A stretch of 64,000 bases of DNA. Origin: Gnetum montanum (Eukaryota; Streptophyta; Gnetopsida; Gnetales; Gnetaceae). The stretch spans positions 472,507 to 536,506 of the forward strand of contig MNCI01002172.1 in the NCBI GenBank assembly GCA_015680685.1. Reading direction: 5' to 3'. Made by a program: the position numbers and the translations under genes. Every line of letters starts with the position of its first letter. Position 1 is the stretch's first letter. Positions 21,355-33,879 of the stretch are shown piece by piece. Below the pieces are notes generated by a model. The model ran no database searches, was not told where the DNA came from, and saw only the letters and a program-made list of their open reading frames with translations.

Positions 21355-21926
21355 TGATGAATCATGTTTTGTTGTGCTTTGATATTGGATATATGATATC
21401 AGAGCTATGATATCAGACCCCAAGATGCGATGTTGAATATCCAATATTGAGGGGTATGTGTCAACCTATAAATATAGCACTTGGGTACATGGTTTCCATA
21501 TAGTTTTTTTTCATAGCATAGTAAAGCTCTTGCAGTTTTTTTTTTCAAAATTTGAATATTTTCCAAAGTGCCCACAGTAGGAGTGATTGAGTGTATGGAC
21601 CATTATTTGAGCATTGTTGCACCTAAGAACGATAGTGTGTGCAGAAATAAAGATGAACTTCCTAATCAAACCTTGTAGTAGCTTGGCTAGCTTAAATATT
21701 TTATTCATGCATTTAATGTTTCATGCAATTTCCTTTAATGCTTCTAAGTAATTAAGATAAACATAAGTTAAATAGATTACATGGCAGTTAACTAATTAAC
21801 CACATAAGTACAACCGCTTCAAGGATGCGTATGACTCTTGGTAATCCTAGCAATGCTTAAAATTTGGTAATCTAGCAATGTTATACATGTTCAGGATGTG
21901 CACAGAAAGTGGGCTTAGATACTAAT

Positions 21927-22771
21927 TGATGAGTGGTGAGGTACCCTTACACCCAACCATACGAATTACAAGCATCTACATGTGATTCGGTCGAACTCTG
22001 CAGACCTTAAGCTCTCAAGTACACTAGTTCTAAGACGTGAAATCTAATTGGAATGATCATTGTCTTCTTAGTTCCGCTCATGAGGCATAAGTATATGGTT
22101 AAGTGCAACTGAGGTATATGATTTTTATAATTTTATATTCTATATGTGTAATAATTGAAAACAAGAATGAAAGGTAGAGGAAATTAATATCTAATTAATC
22201 TATTGCATAGCTAGCTTAACACAAGTACCTGTTCCTACTCTTTGGACACATCTTGGATGTGTATAGCATGGTTGGGTTACCAAACGTTAAGCGTTTCTAG
22301 GTTACCAAGTGCTACACATATGCTCGAAGTGGTTGTGCCTATTTTCATTAACAACTAGAAATTAATTGCTTAACTAAAGTGAATTAAAGTAAAGTACATA
22401 AAAGTAAAGTGCATGAATATTAAATGCATCAAGGAAACATTAATCTATTCTTAGTGTTGCAAGGATGATCAAAGGGATTTATCTTTATTTCCATCACATT
22501 TCTATGCTTAGGTACATCATTGCTCAAACAAAGATTCGTACACACTTAGACTCCTATTGCAGGCACTCAAAAAATATTCTAACTTTGAAGAAAACAAACT
22601 ACAAGAGCTTCTCTATGCTATGATAAAAACTCATCTAAAATTGTGTGCCTAAGCATTATATTTATAGGCCAGCATATACCCTACGATATTGGATATTCGA
22701 AATCAAATCTTGGGCTTCAGTATCAGGTATTCAATATTGAGGCTTGAAGTAGATCAAAACATGACTCATCA
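21927..22771 (-). repeat. Element C 3' LTR
   Basis: TGATGAGTGGTGAGG start, CTCATCA end. GATATT/GATATC-like decayed palindromes near 22680-22735 correspond to the array of element A. Confidence 0.92.
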
Positions 22772-24740
22772 TACCCCCACGACTGAATGAAAACTTATCC
22801 TTGAGTGAAGAAGAGAAGGAACATGTTCCTTACAAAATATTGGGTAGGTATGGGATTATTGACTGACATATAAATTGACTCAGATGGAACAAATAGACTT
22901 TAAGTGCCTAAGTGTATGGATTTACAGTCTTTTACAAAGTTAGCTGTTCATGATAAGAGAAGTGAACACCCTAGACAAAATTGACATCCAACTCCTCTTG
23001 GTAGTTGAAGAACAAGGAAGAAGATGTAACTATCATGAACGGTCCTCATCATGTGATATTGCTATATTATCCTTGTTGAAGGTAGTCTTACATAAATCCA
23101 AACTTCCCACTACAATCACAACAAAATCATGGATTAGTGTGCAATGTGTAACATAAAGCTTTGAAGTACCTTGTCTTGTTGATGCTTACACTTGGCTAGG
23201 TTGTGATTATGGTGGATTGATTCCTTTAGTAGGGTTAGTGGGAAGACTAATAAATAGGGTAAAATGGATAAGCGGTCCATTAATAAATTCAAATAAGTTC
23301 AAACAAGATGAAATGCTTAAAGAGGTTTAAAAATTCACAATAATAAAAAGGAAATTTCATTGAAAAGCATTGTGAAAGTGTTCACAATTGGATGTCATTA
23401 ATGAGGCATGCAAAAGGATTTGATTGTGAGAATGTCTAAAGGTAAAGAACTTAACTAACCCAACCAAAAGATATGCAAGTGAATCCTTCCCAAAGCATGC
23501 ATAGGCCTTTTATTGCCCTTTCATGACTTCAAACTAAGGAGTCCATGGACCCCATGGATGATTAATGGTTACATAAAGTTAAGTACAAAAACCTAGAAGA
23601 AACTACCTAAGAATTTTGACACATCAAACCAGGACATTGAACAAGAACATGAAATCAATAGTGAGGTCAGACATGGAGAGCATAGATGGGTGAGAGAGAG
23701 TGGAATGGAGTTTTGATTAAGGTCACATGAAGTCCCTTGTGAATTTTGTGGTTAAATGACCCAATAAAATCCATCCTTAGCCTAGACCAAAACCAACCAT
23801 GTTTAGTGACTCTGCATTGCCATTCTAAGACTAGTCCACCCCCCTGAGACATAAGAGTGCTCCCATAGAACAACCATCATTCCTTATTCAAGAAGAAAAA
23901 AGAAGTATAAAGTGAGGAAGGACCTTAGTTAAAGGGGACCTTTAGGCATGGGTAATATGTCTTTCTAGTCCCATAACTAGTGCTTGTAGCCCATTTATTT
24001 TGTCTAAGGGATGTGCTTTAAATTCCCATTGCTTTTGTTTTGTATTTTTTTTTTTGAAATGGGAACCACACCATGCAAAGACTTATTCAACTAACTATTA
24101 TTGGTTGACACAAAATGGTAAGAAATCCATGAAAACACACATGCCCCCAAGTAAGTAGAAAAGCACAAAGAATACCAAATCTCCTTGAAGTCACACCTTG
24201 TTCAAACCTTTAAATCCTTTCCAAATCTAGAAACTACCAAAGTCACAAGTTCATTAAAGTTTTATTAATGAAGAAGGGATTGCACATTTCTAGAACAAGG
24301 AAAACCATAGAGTTTGTGGATGGATGGATGTTGTGGACTCATTTCCTATTGTAGGAAAAAGAAACCATGTCCTAATCATCTGTAACAAAATTCAAAGCTA
24401 GAATCTAGACACCAACAATCCAATAACTAGATAGCACATGCCCACATTAATCAAATCACACTATACCCAGTTGGTAATAAGACATGGTATTATTAAAACG
24501 AGATAAGAAAATTACATCCAAATAAAGAAAAATATATAGAAAATTGTAAAATATTTAAGAAACAGAAAATGTACTAATGATGTTGTAAAACAAAAACTTT
24601 GAAAGATTAGTAATGTAGAAAAAAAGTGTAAAATAAAAAGTTGTAAAAGTAATAATGTGTAAAACAAAAATATGAAAAACTGTGGAGGTGCTTATATGGT
24701 TAGCATGGATGGCCATCTCCTCCATGATTGAGTTGAAAAG
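22772..24740 (-). other. Element C PPT and 3' noncoding region
   Basis: The PPT (plus-strand TACCCCCACGACTG, 22772-22785) adjoins the LTR. The rest is noncoding and parallels A 3655-5433 and D 60770-63490. Around 24535-24680 are GTAAAACAAAAA-type motifs. Small open frames here look accidental. Confidence 0.75.
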
Positions 24741-26760
24741 AGGAGATTCAAAATATTTAGTGTGGTTGTCCATATGATGAGGCGTTTGTTGTATTAGCTA
24801 GCTTAGGCTCATGGAAAGGTTTGACTTGTTGTATGTTGACTAGTTGCTTCTAGTGTGGGCTTTCAGGTTTATAGATCATCATGGTCCCAGAAGGAAATTT
24901 TTTTTACATGATGTAAGGTCCTTCCCACAACATCTAAAACTTGGTTCAGTGAAGTATGCATGTGGGGTTCTAGTAGAGAACCTTATCTCCTGGTTGAAGT
25001 TTTACTTTCCTAATTCTAAGGTTAAGGTGATTTTTGTTGAATGCCTTGGGCAGCTTGTTGGATGATAGGACCACTAATCAATTTTCATCTAGCAAGTTGA
25101 GACTAATTAATTTTTATTTTTGTGCTAGACTTAAGTCAAGGTCAAAGTCATAGGCTATTGAAAGTATAGAGAGCTCGGATTGAATAGGAATTGTTGGTAA
25201 TTTCCCCTACACCATGTCATAGGGAGAATAGCCTATAGAAAGTTTCCATGTTGAGTGGTAGGCCCAAAGGGCATCATTGAGTTTTGTGCTCCAGTCTTTT
25301 TGATATTTTCTAATAGTTCTTGTTAGAATCTTTGTGATTTCCCTATTTGTAGCCTCAACTTGGCCATTGGCTTGGGGATGGTAGGGTGTTGTGAGTTTCA
25401 TAAGCTTCTAAAAAGTAGTGACTGTAAAGTGAGTTCCATTATAAAAAATTAATGCATGTGGCACACCAAACCTATTTACAACATTTAGTTGTACAAAACA
25501 AGTAGTAGTAGAAGATGTATAGTTGGTTACAATTGCTACTTTTGCCCATTTCGTACAATAATCAACAACAACTATGATGTATGCCTTTCCATTTGACATG
25601 GATGTGATGGAACCCATAAAATAAATGATCCATATGTCAAATGGATTTAGTGGTTGAATCCATTATTGAGGTTCCTCCATTTGAGCACTAATTCCTACTT
25701 GTGATATTCTATGCTCTAATACAATGCCCTCTTGGACCATCAGATGACTCTTTTGCTAGTTGAGCCACAGATTTATCTCAACACATCTCTTCAATACTTG
25801 CTCAAGGTAGTCTAGGACTTCCTCAAATGTAGCTCCATAGGTGGAGAAGTCATCCATGAAGACTTCTACACTGCTATTGATCTACTATTGAAAAATGCTC
25901 AAGACTAGGTGTTGGAATGTAGCAAGGGCATTGGATAGATCCAAAGGGATCTTGCAATCTGCAAAAGTTCCCCAAGGACTCATGAATGTTGTCTTGGCTT
26001 GGTCCTTTGGTGTAATCTATATTTGGTTATAGTCATCAAGAAAATTATAGTAACAATGCCCATATACTATTTCTAATTCCTAATTGATGAATGATAATAG
26101 AAAATAGTTCCTGAATGTTGCCATATTTAGTAGTAAAAAATCAATGTGGACCCATGACTCTCCACCTTTCTTTGGCATAAGCATGAATGGAATAACCCAC
26201 TTACTATTTGCAATAGGATAGATAAACCCCACCTTGAGGAGTTGTGTGATTTTCTCCTTGATGATCTACTTTAATTTGGGGTTCAATCGCTTATGTGGTT
26301 GCCTCTTTAGCTCCATGACCAAGTTGATGTAGATGTGATGCTAGCATATCCTAGGATCAATCACTTCTTGTGAGTTCAAGATATGACCAAGCCAAAGCTA
26401 CTAACCATTTTTCAACCACATTCAACAACATATTTTTCTATTCTAGAGTAAGATTTTCATTGATTATGAATGGATTTCCATTTTTCAATAACACATATTC
26501 CATGCTAGCCGGTAGAGTTTTTAGTTCAAGGGGCTCTTGCTTGAAATTTTTAGGAATTTCCAACTCTCCCCAATAGGTATCATCATTTGCATCATTGGAG
26601 AGTTGGTGATGAACTTGCTCTAGTTCATCCATGCCTATGACATATGCGCATGTCGAGCTCTCAGTTAGTTCCATGCAAAGTGTGCTGCTTTCAGGATCAG
26701 CAATCAACCATTGGGTACCCTCTTGTTTTGTGGTTACTGTGTATAGACACCTTTGAATTT
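24741..26760 (-). pseudogene. Element C pol: RT fused to integrase, RNase H deleted
   Basis: On the minus strand RT runs from about 26700 to 25705. FMDDF is intact near 25855, followed by LVLEHRIS-like text. It then passes within a few codons to SAQMEEPQ and IQPLNPFDIW, the integrase core entry. D has about 360 residues here (RNase H and the HHCC zinc domain). The integrase core follows: DYCTKWAK with the first Asp, YNGTHF with the second Asp lost (SDNG in relatives), and PYHPQANGQVEATNRE with the Glu. Several stops are present. The deletion keeps the frame across the junction. Confidence 0.78.
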
Positions 26761-29620
26761 CTACTTCTAGTGCACACTGCTTGCATGCAAAGATGGATAC
26801 TCATTTAACTAACTAGAGGTTTTGCACATAATTGTACCCTATATCATTGTATGCGATGCATTGAACTCACTTCTTCTCAATATTCCTGAATGCATTTTCT
26901 TTAGATATTTCTAGGAAAAGATCTCTGATGCCCATTCTTGCATCAACGGTGCTTAGCCATGCCCTTTCCATGATGATTGGGAAGTCCCCTTTGCAGTTTT
27001 CCACCTTGATTACTAGGAAATCAACAAGATAAGACCATCCATAGACAATGGTCACAATGTCTTTCACGAGTTCCAATGAAAGAGTTATGGACTGGTTTAC
27101 CAATTTCAATCTAATATTGTTCTTCTTGAGAGGAGGTAGGTTCCATGCAGTATACATCTCATGAGAGATTAGGTTGACACTAGAACCAAAATCAAGAATA
27201 GCTTTGAATGATTCATTCCTAGCAATCTGTAAATAAATAAGAGGACTTCCAAGATTAGCTAATTTCCTAGGAAGGTTACTAGCCTGAATCCAATTAGATA
27301 CAACATGAGTCAACATAGTAGTATGGATTCAAAGTGGTATTTGGTTTGAAGGGAACTCAAAGGAATTTGGTACAGAGGGAGGTGAAGATATAGGATTTCC
27401 AACTATAGGTGTATTTGAGGGCTCAAGCGGACTATGGGTTTAGAAGAAAGATCTTTTCTTTGATCGAGTATCCAATCCACTCGATTGATGGACTAGTTGT
27501 AAGTTAATGGCCCTAGTGGCATTGCATTATTGCAGTTAAGCTGGTAATTCACCTTGCATAGATAGAGTAGGTGGTAGTTGTGTTGAGGATGGAGGAAGAT
27601 GTGTAGGAATAGGAGGAGGATAAGGGTAAAATATGGTATCTCTCCTTGCATGTGGAGAATGAGTTCGATAAGCATTAAAAGGTTAGTAGTAAGGTTGGAA
27701 AGTAGAAACATGACTAGAAGAGTCACGTGGAGGCAAGGGTTGTTAAATGTAATACCCATATGGATCAAGTTATCTATAAGGGTATTACTACCTTGGTGGT
27801 GCTAGTGCCCATAATTGTGATTGTTACCACTGCTGATATTGCTCATATGGTTGCAGTGGAGTTCCACTTGGATAGTATTGTTGTTGTTGGTAGAACTACC
27901 TAGAATTGCCTTGAGGATAGGGTAATCTTTTGGGTGTTTGCCTTTTGTAAGTTGTGGATTCAAAGTGCCACAGACTCTTGTAAGTGTGACACAATGGGGC
28001 AACATTTCTTAGGATGTTCATAATGGTAGATTTCACACCCACCATCATTGTATAATTTAGTTTTTGTAACTTCCACTATTGCCACAATCTTACCCTTCTT
28101 TGAATAGCACGTTTAGCTTCTTTGTACCTTCTACGCCCACAATCGCTACCTTGTTCTTTGGACTCTTCAGCAATTTTAAGGATAGCTTGAAATCTGCTAT
28201 CCATGGTGTCCCATAATTGATCAACCTTGGCCATGATTTTAGATTGAAATTTTTGAAGTAGAAAGGTTTTTTGATTCACCACCTCATTAAGTGCTGATTT
28301 TTCCTCACTATCACAGAATCAAACATCCCTCTTGCAAATGGAAGGATCACAGTTGTACTCTTCTACACTTTCTCATTTTCTTAATTCTCCTTCCTCTTTT
28401 GCTATTTGGTCAATCAAGTTGCTTCCTCAAGTTGGACACTCAGGAGTTTGTCTAATATTTGTTATTTAATAATTCAAGCACTATACTCCATTATCTGATA
28501 GATTTTAGTTCTAAGGATGGGTACCAGTTCTCTACTTCTTTAATGAGTGTCCTTGGAAAAAATTAAGCTTTTGCCATTCATTTTCTATATTTTGTAAGGC
28601 ACATGCATCTTGAAAAGCTTGGAGATGGTTCTGTGGATCTAAGTTATATCCCCCTTTGAATCAAGGAATATTGTTCATGTCTAGCCTCTTAATTCGACTA
28701 TCCTTAATGTGCCTTGTAGGGATTCTCACTACCTCTGCAATATTGAGCATACTTTGGGTAGCAAGAAAAGGCTCATTGAGCCATAATTTTGGTGCCTATG
28801 ATGTCCTCTACTACCCATTTATTCATGGTGGTCAATATTTCTTGAATGCTTGCAACCTTGGTCTTGACCTGCCCAATGGTACCTTTAATCATTTTTAGTC
28901 TCATCAGTCATCTCCATCATGGTCGCACCCCCTATGGTTGCAATTAGAGCCAGAAGGAGAAGAAGAAGATGATGAAGGTAAAGAGGAAGGAGGACTAGCA
29001 CCATCATGGTGCTTACTACCCACTCTTCTGTGATCATAGCCATGATCACGATCTTGTTTCTTGTTTGCATCACTTGCCTCTTTAGATCCTCCTTTGTCAT
29101 TGGATTCATTCTTGACAAAACTGAGATTATGAATCATGGATTGTAGGTTTCAGTTTTGACCACCTTCACCAAATTCAAAGAGAGGAATTTCACTAAATGT
29201 AAAATGCCCGAAGAAGAGTTCCCCACCACCTTTTTGGTATAGCAGGAATGGGAAATCATTGAACCCTTTCCCCTTTGTAAATTCATGACGTTGTTCTAAT
29301 TAGTGATCCTTGAGATGTTGTGCATCGGTGGAATGATAATCCCTGACATCAATATCTTGCACAACATACTTAGCATGAATTTTTGGGAGGCTTAGATGAA
29401 TAAGCATTTGTTGGAGCATTGCAGGAATGGATTAATCTGGCAGCAACACAATGTTGTTCTCCATGTTACATCCCCATAGTTGTTCATCCCAGTGTAGGGT
29501 GAAGGTGATGTTGGATATGTATTCATCAGAATGAGTGTATACCACTCTATATTATTAGGGCACTTGCTAATGTACTCCATCATACTTGGGCATAGAATTG
29601 CTCCTGTGAGAAGAAGACAA
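26761..29620 (-). pseudogene. Element C gag-protease
   Basis: Homologous along its length to the intact gag-protease of element A. The gag start codon has become TTG (29618-29620). The Ser/Asp-rich part lies at 28900-29130. The zinc knuckle region is near 28010-28050. Protease at 26867-27316 reads AILDFGSSVNLIS, where DSG is now DFG, and later PIIMERAWLSTVDA. Stops occur at many Gln codons of A. Confidence 0.82.
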
Positions 29621-29760
29621 CTTGTGTTAGAAAAATAAAAATTTAGTATGCTCTTTAAAATTGCTGTAGTTATTTTTATATGACATGAGTCTAAGGTTCA
29701 TTTCAATGATTTGAATAATTTTTCACTAAGTCCTAAATAGCATATGTAATAACTAAAAGG

Positions 29761-29778
29761 TCACTAGTAGTGGTGCCA
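29761..29778 (-). other. Decayed tRNA-Asp primer-binding site of element C
   Basis: Minus strand TGGCACCACTACTAGTGA against the canonical TGGCGCCGTTGCCGGGGA: six transitions and one transversion. One base from the 5' LTR. Confidence 0.8.
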
Positions 29779-29779
29779 C

Positions 29780-30632
29780 TGATGAGCAGCGAGGTACCCC
29801 TACACCCAACCATACGAATCATGAGCATTCACACATGATCTAGTCGAACTTTGTAGATCTTAAGTTCTCAAGTACACTAGTTCTAAGATGTGAAATATAA
29901 TTGGAATGATTATTGTCTTCTTAGTTTCACTTGTGAGGCACAAGTATATGGTTAAGTGCAACTAAGGTACATTTTTTTTTATCATTTTATATTCTATAAT
30001 TGTAATAGCCTAGAACAAGAATGAAAGGTAGAGGAATTTAATATCTAATCAATCTATTGCCTAGATAGCCTAATACAAGTACCCATTCCCACTCTCTGAA
30101 CAAATCCTAAACATGTATAGCACTACTGGGTTACCAAATGTTAAACATTTCTAGCTTACGAAGTGCTACATGTATGCTTGAAGTGGTTGTGCTTGTGTTC
30201 ATTAACAATTGGAAATTAATTACTTAACTAAAGTGCATTAAATTAAAGTGCATGAAAGTAAAGTGCATGAATATTAAATGCATCAAGGAAACATTAATCT
30301 ATTCTTAGTGATGTAAGGATGATAAAAAGTATTCATCTTTATTTTTATCACATTGCTATGCTTAGGTACATTAGTGCTCGAACAAAGATCCGTACACACT
30401 CAGACTCATGCTACAGGCACTCAAAAAATATTCTAACTTTGGAGAAAACAAACTACAAGAGCTTCTCTATGCTATGACAAAAACTCATTTGAAATCATGT
30501 GCCCAAGCACTATATTTATAGGTTGGTATATACCTCGTGATATCATATATTTAACATTACATCTTGGGCTCTAATATCTGATATCTGATATCAAGGCTTC
30601 AATATTAGAGTAGATTAAAACATGATTCATCA
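29780..30632 (-). repeat. Element C 5' LTR
   Basis: TGATGAGCAGCGAGG start, TTCATCA end (CTCATCA with C to T). Near 30580 it has TGATATCTGATATCAAGG, decayed GATATC palindromes. Confidence 0.9.
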
Positions 30633-30939
30633 CTTATGTTAGAATAGTTAGTTATTGATCAGAAATTAGATTAATTAAAAAAATTCATAAAATAAGTTTC
30701 AACTTGTTATTAGTAGTCAGAAATAAAATATAAAATAAGAAAAATCATGTGCCTCGATTATACTTAACCATACAATTAAGCTCCACAAGTATAGTTGAGA
30801 AGACAATGATTATCACGATTAGATTTCACATCTTGGAACTAGTGTACTTAAGAAGTTAAGGTCTATGAAATTCAACTAGATTGTGCATGAACACTTATGA
30901 TTTGTATGGTTGGGTGTAGGGGTACTTCGCCACTCATCA

Positions 30940-30944
30940 ATGAC
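30940..30944. repeat. Target-site duplication of solo LTR F, right copy (ATGAC)
   Basis: Matches 21350-21354. Confidence 0.92.
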
Positions 30945-32350
30945 CATAGAGCTAGTTGTAAGGTAATTCTTATCTTAGAATGAGATTAATCTTAAAAGAG
31001 ATAATTGGATGATTAAGCTACCACAATTTAAGTTTACCTTAAAAACATGTAAAATAATTAAACATGTGATATTAGATAGAATCATGGAAAAAGAGATTGA
31101 ACATTAGATATTAGTTTTTATTGAGATTAGAAATTGATATGATGATATAGTAATATTTCTTACTAAGTAAGAGATTCCTAAAAGTTTAACTAAATGTCAA
31201 AGAAGAGCTTTTTTCCATAGAGAAAAAAAATATTTTTTCCTCAAGGAATCTTATATAGAAAATATTTCAAAGGAATCTTGTTGGAATGTATACCCAATTA
31301 AAAGATTGAAGAAATCTTGAACCAATTTCATGATTAAAGAGCTGATATTATGAATCCCTAAGATCTACAATGCAACATATCCTAAGATATTGACTTTACT
31401 AGTCCATAAGGTATAAGGACTTGAGAAATAGAATAAACTTACCATACATGTCAAATCCATGGACCCAAGCTAATGAAAGCTAGTGCTCCATTAAAACTAG
31501 TAGCCATAGATAAATCTTTCCAATGATGGGTTTTTGGTTTTATAGGATCAATTACTCCATCCAAAGAAGGGCATAAATTTATTTTGATAACTACTAATTA
31601 TTTTACTCAATGGTCAAAAGCTAAAGTTTTGAGAAGAATTAAATCTCATGATATAATCAAGTTCATTGTGTAATACACAATAAATTAGTTTGGAATGCCA
31701 AAATCATTAGTTACTAATAATGGCATAGCTTTCCAATCTACCAAATTCATAAGATGTGCTTTAGAAAACTTAATTTTAATCTACTCATCTTTAAGTTATA
31801 ACCCATAAGAGAATAGATTGGCTGAATCTACAAACAAGAAGTTTATCTCATATATTAAACATTGTATGAATAAGAGCACAGGGAATTAGCATGAACCATT
31901 ACAAGGAGCCTTATGAATGAATATGATCAAGATAAAAAAATTAATAGCTACCACACCATTTAGCTTAGTTTATGAATTTAATGCTCAAATCACAAATCAA
32001 ATTATATCATCAGTGATACAATTTTTGGAAAATTATAGCGCATGATTAGATAAAGAATGTGCTTTAATGGATTTACTAGTAAGGAGAGAGGCCAAAATTG
32101 ATGAAGCTCGAGATAAGCTATTGTGAAATGGAACAATAATAAAGTGATGGTTTAATCACCAAGCAAGATGGAAAGCATTTAGATAAGGTAACTTGATTCT
32201 ATTATGAAAAATTAATAGAGTAGTGAATATAACTAATTTTCAGCTAAATGGAATGGGCCATTAATGATTAAGCAACAAGTGATAGATGACACCTTTAAAT
32301 TGGCTACATTAGATAGAAAAGTGTTAAGTTAACCCATTTAATGCTCTCCA
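30945..32350 (+). pseudogene. Element G pol C-terminal part: RNase H end and integrase
   Basis: Continues the frame broken at 21354. The integrase core is clear at 31540-31860: GFIGSITPSKEGHKFILITT, then TQWSKAKVLRR, VTNNGIAF (Asp of the second catalytic block now Asn), and NPQENRLAESTNKKF with the catalytic Glu. The C-terminal part near 32060-32280 includes EARDKLL and FNHQARWKAF. Stops sit at expected Trp and Gln codons. The zinc-binding N-terminal domain is only poorly preserved. Confidence 0.78.
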
Positions 32351-33879
32351 TTTGAAACATTATTTTGGGTAATTTTCAACTTAAAATAGCTTAATCAAGG
32401 CTAACTAGAATGTACATATGTATACAATATCTCATAACTAACTTTTTAGAATTGAAGTAAGAAGAAAAACGTTAAGCTATAAATTTGACCAAATAATTGA
32501 TTCACCAACAATCATGGTTGGAAAAGCAAGATCCATAGTTAGAAGAAGACTATTTGTACAGCCAAGAAAGATGAAAATGAAAGCTAGGCTTGTTATTCTA
32601 TATCTATTTTGATGTTGTCCTAGGAATGCATAGAGATTTTATTATAGGACTATGAATTATGAAGCATCCTACAATTATCCATTCATGACTTGGCTTTTAG
32701 AAAAATTTTTGATGCTTAATAATGGAAAATCAATCCATATTCATGAATGGAGTGAAATCCTTGAGTGCTTAGACTTATCATTGAGAGGGAATTTTAATGA
32801 TGAAGAGAGCCCTATTCAGGATTTCAGCTATGATGATGTTTTGATTTTCCAACTTGAGAATAATGTGTAGGAGAGTCTTGAAGGCTCTAAGAAAGATTGT
32901 GAAGTGGAATAAGAACTAATAGAAGATGCATGTACAGAAGCTTCTAAAGAGTCATCTACTTGGAATGGTAAGTTAAAGAGTCATCTACTTGGAATGGTAA
33001 GTTAGGAACTAGAGCACTTGCTCAAGTAATCATGAAAATTAAGTATGATGAAGCATCATAATGTAAAATTTGAAGAAAAATTATGATCGATATACACTAT
33101 CATCCTATTTCATTAGTTTAGTAATACTAAGCTCACTCTTTGGTAGTTTTCATATCATAGGACTAGGGTTTTTTTATCCCTATTAAGGCTTAAGATGAAA
33201 AGGATGCTTCCTCACAAAACATTTAAAATTTTCTTAATTATTTCTTTATATGCATAGTATATATATTTTAAAAATGTGTGTTTTATTTTTGGGAAAAAAT
33301 TGTTATCACAATAATTTCCATTACCTTGGAATAGTAAGCATTAGAAGTGTTGAGCCTCTTTTGTAAGCCCCCAAATAGAAAGATTGATTAACTGATGTAG
33401 TATAATTAACATGAATCACTCAAATTGATCAGATGAAAATTATTCTTAGTAACCTTGAAAGAGAATATTGTGTACATAGAATTTTTTTAGTAGATAAACA
33501 TTTGAGCTCATTAGTCAAGCTTTCGAGAATCAACATAAAGAGCTAGGTTTTAAGCTAAATTTTATTTTATAAGATACCCTAGTGTATAGTGCTAAATGGT
33601 TAAGTTTCAAAAAAATAGTTTGCAAAGGGATAACTTGATCTAAAATATTGTTACTTATTATTAAATCTTATTAGCTAAGCTTTTAATTATTAAATATTGA
33701 TTCATGGAGCTAAAAGAATTAGTTTTAGCTCATAACACGATCAACATTAGCACAAAAAATTTATCGAAGATTACTAAGTTGAAAATTTATTAGTAAAAGC
33801 GCATAGAACTAAGAATTTGAAGGAGAAAGATTATTTTTATAAAAGAATGCTACAACTATTAAGTCATGTCAGCTCATGA
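32351..33879. other. Element G 3' region, no gene recognised
   Basis: One open stretch at 32652-32870 (72 codons, Met start) has no recognisable motif. Bases of about 32946-33003 are a direct duplication of roughly 29 bp (GAGTCATCTACTTGGAATGG twice). The rest is AT-rich with no further signal. Confidence 0.6.

Larger units (their letters stand above)
21927..30632 (-). mobile_element. Element C: Athila-like Ty3/gypsy, minus strand, inside solo LTR F
   Basis: 8.7 kb. LTRs 21927-22771 and 29780-30632, PPT beside the left LTR, tRNA-Asp-like PBS beside the right. TSD CTAAT (21922-21926) versus CTTAT (30633-30637), one base changed; the D LTR shows CTTAT as the uninterrupted form. Gag, protease, RT and integrase remnants run on the minus strand, and RNase H plus the integrase zinc domain are deleted. 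Confidence 0.9.
21355..30939 (+). mobile_element. Solo LTR F, split by element C
   Basis: Left part 21355-21926, right part 30633-30939; joined length near 880 bases. It begins TGATGA, ends CTCATCA, has exact TSD ATGAC, and carries GATATC-rich U3 and TATAAATA at 21467-21474. Homologous to the D LTR. No internal region of its own remains, so it arose by LTR-LTR recombination. It is inserted in the RNase H of element G. Confidence 0.9.
10034..33870 (+). mobile_element. Element G: old Ty3/gypsy element with accessory ORF and archaeal-type RNase H (Tat-like), interrupted
   Basis: On the plus strand, in order: palindromic-repeat region (to about 10760), accessory ORF (10900-14040), tandem repeats (14700-14990), gag (15180-16600), protease (16630-16790), foreign DNA with an LRR fragment (to 19090), archaeal-type RNase H (19390-19820), RT and RNase H (20100-21354), then nested F and C, then RNase H end and integrase (30945-32350). 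All parts are full of stops. LTR boundaries are not resolved. The accessory ORF and the palindromic repeats recur downstream from 33880, suggesting a tandem LTR-internal-LTR-internal arrangement or two adjacent copies. Tat-lineage assignment rests on the extra RNase H and the upstream ORF. Confidence 0.6.
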
